Of a stretch of 64,000 nt of DNA, positions 60,344 through 64,000 are shown one piece after another. A model generated the notes under the pieces. That model was not told where the DNA came from. It did not search any database and saw only the letters and a program-made list of their open reading frames with translations. The stretch lies in assembly GCF_001417775.1 (NCBI RefSeq), contig NZ_BBZJ01000020.1:382422-446421 (forward strand). Direction: 5' to 3'. The stretch comes from Streptomyces sp. TP-A0356. Lineage in GTDB: Bacteria > Actinomycetota > Actinomycetes > Streptomycetales > Streptomycetaceae. The position numbers and the translations under genes are program-made. Within the stretch, counting starts at the first letter, position 1. Each line of letters starts with the position of its first letter.

Positions 60344-61762
60344 ATGTTCGAACCGGTCATAGCGCCCAGCGGTACGCTGCTCGGCCTGCTCCAGAGGGGT
60401 CGCGGCGACGGTACGCTGCATGCGCTCACCGCACCGCGTGCCGAGGCGCTCGCGGCTCTCGACCACTGTGTGCTGCGCGACCCCCGCCACGACTGGCAGG
60501 TGGAGAACCGCTCCCTGTACTACGCCCGGCTCTACGTCGATCTGAACGGCGAGCTGGACGGCATCGAGGCCCATCTCTTCAGCGCCGAGGACGTCCTCGA
60601 CACCGACGAGTGCCGCACCGGGCTGTCCCTCGCGGTCCTCGGGCACCTCGCCTCCTACGGCAGGCGCGACGCGCTGGAACTGCTGCGCAGGTACGCGGCC
60701 TCGGGCGCCAACTGGGCCTGGGCCCTCGACGAGCTGGCGCTGCGCGACGACGACGCGGGGCTGCGCGCCCTCGCCGCCCCGGTCCTGGCACGCTTCCCCG
60801 CCGACGCCGAGGGCGAGGCCGAACTCGCCGTCGCCGTCCGGGACGCCTTCGAACCGCGGCCCTGGCGCCTGTGGGCCGACGACCCGCGCGAGTCCATCGC
60901 CACGCGGGTCCGTGCCGCCCATGAGGCCGGCTGTTTCGACCGCTGGCAGCGGCAGCTGCGACCGCAGGGACCCCGGCCGGGGTGGAGCGTGCAGGCCGTC
61001 TTCGACTGGGCCCAGCAGGGCATCGAACGCGGCGCCGCGCTCCATGTGCCCGCCGCCCGCTGCCTCACCGCCGTCGCGGGTCCCGAGGACCGCCCCGAGA
61101 TCGTCGAGGCCGCGCGCGGGGGCAGCGACGGGGCGCGTTGTACCGCCCTGCGCTACCTCGCCGACGGCGACGATCCCGACGCCCTCGATCTCATCGAGGG
61201 CGCCGTGTCCACCGGATCCGCGCTCGTGGCCGACGCGGCCGCGGACGCTTTCGAACGCATGCGCAGTATCGCTGCCGTCGAGCGGGCGCGCGGCTGGGCC
61301 CACCGGCCGGACGTTCTGGGTGCCGCCGCCGGGCGCATGCTCGCCTGCCGGGGCGGTGCCCAGGATCGCGACCTGGTGCTCGCGGCGCTGCGGGAGGCGG
61401 TACGGGGCGAGGGCCCCGACGCGCCGACCCTGTGGACCCTCGTCGACGGCGCCGGACGGCTGGAAATCGCCTGCGCCGCACCCGTGCTGCGCCATGTCTA
61501 CCGTGAGACCGCCTCGTCCCATCTCCGCGGCCGCGCGGCCCGCGCGCTCGCCGCCACCGACCCCTCCTTCCCCGCCGGGTTCGCCGTCGAATGCCTCTGG
61601 GACTGCGAGGAGTCCACCCGCGAGATCGCCGCACGGCACGCCGAGACCGGGGACGCCCGTGTCGTCGAGCAGTTGCGCCGGCTCGCCGCGGATCCGGCCG
61701 AGGAGGCCGAGGTGCAGACAGCGGTACGCAGCCGGATCGGGCCCGACATGCCTGCCGTATGA
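60344..61762 (+). CDS. HEAT-repeat domain protein
   Basis: This 472-residue protein is rich in helical HEAT-like repeats, for example AVLGHLASYGRRDALELLRR, ARCTALRYLADGDDPDALDL and HVYRETASSHLRGRAARALA. It contains no recognised catalytic motif or membrane segment, so it is likely a scaffold. The ATG at 60344 is preferred; the frame is open upstream to 60266 through the leader. Function is unknown. It is preceded by the leader-peptide candidate. Confidence 0.87.
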   Translation: MFEPVIAPSGTLLGLLQRGRGDGTLHALTAPRAEALAALDHCVLRDPRHDWQVENRSLYYARLYVDLNGELDGIEAHLFSAEDVLDTDECRTGLSLAVLGHLASYGRRDALELLRRYAASGANWAWALDELALRDDDAGLRALAAPVLARFPADAEGEAELAVAVRDAFEPRPWRLWADDPRESIATRVRAAHEAGCFDRWQRQLRPQGPRPGWSVQAVFDWAQQGIERGAALHVPAARCLTAVAGPEDRPEIVEAARGGSDGARCTALRYLADGDDPDALDLIEGAVSTGSALVADAAADAFERMRSIAAVERARGWAHRPDVLGAAAGRMLACRGGAQDRDLVLAALREAVRGEGPDAPTLWTLVDGAGRLEIACAAPVLRHVYRETASSHLRGRAARALAATDPSFPAGFAVECLWDCEESTREIAARHAETGDARVVEQLRRLAADPAEEAEVQTAVRSRIGPDMPAV

Positions 61763-61901
61763 ACGTTCGGTGACCCGGGAGTCAGTAACGCATGGACGCG
61801 GGCTGACCTGCTCGGCCGCGCAGCCCAACGCTCACAGGACGTTCCCCGGCTGGAAAGATCGACGTTGACGCGGCCACGTCCGGCGCGGCGAGAACACGGG
61901 T

Positions 61902-63068
61902 ATGCGTGTCGTCATCGTGACCGAATCCTTTCCCCCCGATGTGAACGGCGTGGCCCACTGCGCGCTCCAGACCGCCCGGCACCTCGTCGATCGCGGTCAC
62001 GTTCCCCTCGTCGTCGCTCCGGCCTCCCCCAAGTCCTCGACCTCGTCCGGACCGGGAGGCAGCGCCATCGCCGGCACCGGGCCGGACGCCCTCGCGCCCT
62101 GCCCCGTCGTCCGTGTCCCCTCCCTTCCGCTCCCCGGCTACCCCCAGGTGCGCGTCGCACTCCCCAGCCGACGCGTCGCCGCGGCCATCACCGAGCACCG
62201 CGCCGACATCGTGCACCTGGCCAGCCCCTTCATCCTCGGCGTCCGCGGCATGGCGGCCGCGGCCCGGCTCGGCATCCCGGCCGTCGCCATCTACCAGACC
62301 GACCTGGCCGGATACGCCCGCACCTACATGGGCGCCGGCGAGGCGGCGGCCTGGCGGCGCATCCGCTCGGTGCACGCCGCCGCCGACCGCACCCTCGCAC
62401 CCTCCAGTGCGGCTCTGCAGGACCTTGAGGCACACGGCATTCCCCGGGTGAGGCTGTGGCCGCGCGGCGTCGACACGGTCCGCTTCCGCCCCGACCTTCG
62501 CAATGAGGCCATACGGCGGGAACTCGCCCCCAACGGCGAGCTGATCGTCGGCTACGTCGGCCGGCTCGCGCCCGAGAAGCAGGTCGAACTCCTCGCCGGT
62601 GCCTGCGGACTGGACGGCGTACGCGTCGTCGTCGTGGGCGACGGGCCGAGCGAGACGAGCCTGCGGGGCGCCCTGCCCGGCGCCGCCTTCCTGGGCCGCC
62701 GCACCGGCGACGAACTCGCCCGGATCTTCGCCTCCTTGGACGTCTTCGTGCACACCGGCCCCTTCGAGACGTTCTGCCAGACCGTGCAGGAGGCCATGGC
62801 GAGCGGTGTTCCGGTCGTCGCGCCCGCCGCGGGCGGGCCGCTGGACCTGGTCGCCCACGGCCGCACGGGACTGCTCGTCCCCCCCGGCGACGTGGCCGCG
62901 GTGCGGGACGCGGTGTGGGCGCTGGCCGTCGACCCGGCGCAGCGGCAGGCGTACGGGGCCGCCGGACGCGCCACCGTCGAGGGCCGCACCTGGGCGGCCG
63001 TCGGCGACCAGCTCATCGGGCACTACGCCGATGTGCTCGCCGAGCGCCGGACGGCGGTGGCGGCATGA
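61902..63068 (+). CDS. GT4-family glycosyltransferase (mannosyltransferase-like)
   Basis: This 388-residue GT-B enzyme has the N-terminal TESFPPDVNGVAHCALQTAR typical of the MgtA/PimB-like group. It also has IYQTDLAGYAR, RGVDTVRFRP, IVGYVGRLAPEKQVELL, and the nucleotide-sugar-binding FETFCQTVQEAMASGVPVVA. It probably transfers mannose or a related sugar from a GDP-sugar to a lipid or glycan acceptor. It is predicted cytosolic or membrane-associated. The ATG is at 61902, and its stop overlaps the next glycosyltransferase by 4 bases. Confidence 0.9.
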   Translation: MRVVIVTESFPPDVNGVAHCALQTARHLVDRGHVPLVVAPASPKSSTSSGPGGSAIAGTGPDALAPCPVVRVPSLPLPGYPQVRVALPSRRVAAAITEHRADIVHLASPFILGVRGMAAAARLGIPAVAIYQTDLAGYARTYMGAGEAAAWRRIRSVHAAADRTLAPSSAALQDLEAHGIPRVRLWPRGVDTVRFRPDLRNEAIRRELAPNGELIVGYVGRLAPEKQVELLAGACGLDGVRVVVVGDGPSETSLRGALPGAAFLGRRTGDELARIFASLDVFVHTGPFETFCQTVQEAMASGVPVVAPAAGGPLDLVAHGRTGLLVPPGDVAAVRDAVWALAVDPAQRQAYGAAGRATVEGRTWAAVGDQLIGHYADVLAERRTAVAA

Positions 63069-64000
63069 GCTTCGCCACCGAGCGGACCGGCGGCGGTCTG
63101 CGGATCGTGCGGCTCGCCAACTTCGTCGCGCCCGCCTCCGGCGGTCTGCGCACCGCGCTGCGCGAGCTGGGCAAGGGCTTCAAGGAGGCCGGACACGAGC
63201 CGGTGCTCGTCGTGCCCGGTGACCGCCACACCGACCAGGAGACCGAGCAGGGCCGGGTCATCACCCTGCCCGCGCCGATGCTGCCCGGCACCGGCGGCTA
63301 CCGCGTCCTGACGGACAAGCGGCGTGTCGCCGCCCTCCTGGAGGAGCTGGCCCCCGACCGCCTGGAGGTCTCCGACCGGACCACGCTGCGCTGGACCGGC
63401 AAGTGGGCGCGGCGCGCCCGGGTCCCCGCCGTGATGGTCTCCCACGAGACCGCCGACGGCGTCCTGCGCACCTGGGGCCTGTCCGAGAACCTGTCCCGGC
63501 GGGCCGCGGACGCCCTCAACATCCGTACGGCGCACACCTACGCGCGCGTGGTGTGCACCACCGAGTTCGCGGAGCGGGAGTTCGTCCGGATCGGGGCCCG
63601 CAACGTCGTACGGGCCCCGCTGGGCGTCGACCTGGAGCAGCGGCATCCGGCGCTGCGGGACCCGGCGCTGCGCGACCGGCACGCGCGCGGGGACGAGACG
63701 CTGCTCGTCATGTGTTCCCGCCTCTCCGTGGAGAAGCGGCCCGGTACGGCCCTGGACGCCCTGGAGGCGCTGCTGCTGCGCGGGCGGCGCGTAGTGCTGG
63801 TGGTCGCCGGGGACGGACCGCTGCGGGCCCGGCTCGAACAGCGGGCGCAGGAGCGGCGGTTGCCGGTGACCTTCCTCGGCCATGTCGGCGACCGGGACCT
63901 GCTCGGCGCGCTCCAGGCCTCCGCCGACGTGTGCCTGGCCCCGGGGCCCGCCGAGACGTTCGGGCTGGCCGCCCTGGAGGCGATGGCCTGCGGCACGCCC
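63065..64000 (+). CDS. GT4-family glycosyltransferase, partial (cut by window end)
   Basis: At least 312 codons are present and the frame is open at the window end. It starts MSFATERTGGGLRIVRLANF, continues with APASGGLRTALRELGKGF, then PLGVDLEQRHPALRD, VMCSRLSVEKRPGTALDALE and, near the end, AETFGLAALEAMACGTP, all GT-B/GT4 features. It is a second glycosyltransferase translationally coupled to the first, and the two probably act one after the other on the same acceptor. The C-terminal part is missing from this window. Confidence 0.88.
   Translation, partial: MSFATERTGGGLRIVRLANFVAPASGGLRTALRELGKGFKEAGHEPVLVVPGDRHTDQETEQGRVITLPAPMLPGTGGYRVLTDKRRVAALLEELAPDRLEVSDRTTLRWTGKWARRARVPAVMVSHETADGVLRTWGLSENLSRRAADALNIRTAHTYARVVCTTEFAEREFVRIGARNVVRAPLGVDLEQRHPALRDPALRDRHARGDETLLVMCSRLSVEKRPGTALDALEALLLRGRRVVLVVAGDGPLRARLEQRAQERRLPVTFLGHVGDRDLLGALQASADVCLAPGPAETFGLAALEAMACGTP

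Overview
The window is chromosomal DNA of a Streptomyces species. The evidence is the very high GC content with strong third-position GC bias, the frequent GTG/TTG starts, and several genes typical of the genus: a conservon, smeA-sffA, rbpA, a GuaB1-type dehydrogenase, the ribE-ribM-ribBA-ribH operon and yczE/yczR. From memory, the gene order runs parallel to the S. coelicolor stretch SCO1464 (rpe) down to about SCO1412; this was not checked against a database. No tRNA, rRNA, insertion sequence, prophage or CRISPR array was recognised.

Layout. (1) 1-8.3 kb: a degenerate 33-bp repeat tract, rpe, a SorC-type regulator, a lipoprotein RNase with a barstar-family inhibitor, guaB1, a small HTH-like protein, and an APC permease followed by an Lrp/AsnC regulator. 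(2) 7.5-13.9 kb: a GntR regulator divergent from an ABC importer operon that ends in a fusion of a HAD phosphatase to an endonuclease/exonuclease/phosphatase (EEP) domain. (3) 14.0-20 kb: a conservon with cvnA-B-C but no CvnD GTPase, then a nitrilase/flavin monooxygenase pair resembling Pseudomonas DavA/DavB (lysine to 5-aminovalerate). (4) 20-29 kb: F420-type oxidoreductase, DUF5995 protein, NCS2 permease, alginate-lyase-family protein, thioesterase, an MFS/ROK divergent pair sharing an operator-like palindrome, and an SDR-type protein. (5) 29.1-34.4 kb: an FMN riboswitch, the riboflavin operon, hisE-hisG and a PH-domain membrane protein. (6) 34.6-50 kb: two CNNM/CorC-like proteins, an EccA/CbxX-like AAA protein, a uridine-kinase-like P-loop protein, a second permease, a C39-like peptidase, TetR and acyl-CoA dehydrogenase, small conserved proteins, a second Lrp/AsnC and an amidohydrolase. 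(7) 50.6-64 kb: polyprenol-phosphate mannose synthase, FxsA, RbpA with a sigma-R promoter, a UMF1 transporter, GDPD, YczE/YczR, the sporulation pair SmeA/SffA, ankyrin and HEAT-repeat proteins, and two glycosyltransferases, the last cut by the window end.

The most interesting points are: the GntR-ABC-HAD/EEP locus, readable as a self-contained importer plus two-step dephosphorylation system; the conservon without its GTPase next to davAB-like genes; four GCGCAA-type boxes at 21/31/21-bp spacing before the first permease; what looks like an orphan chitinase promoter next to a terminator; an SffA whose Walker A lysine and Walker B acidic residue are both missing; and a 19-residue Cys-Cys-His leader-like peptide before the HEAT-repeat gene.
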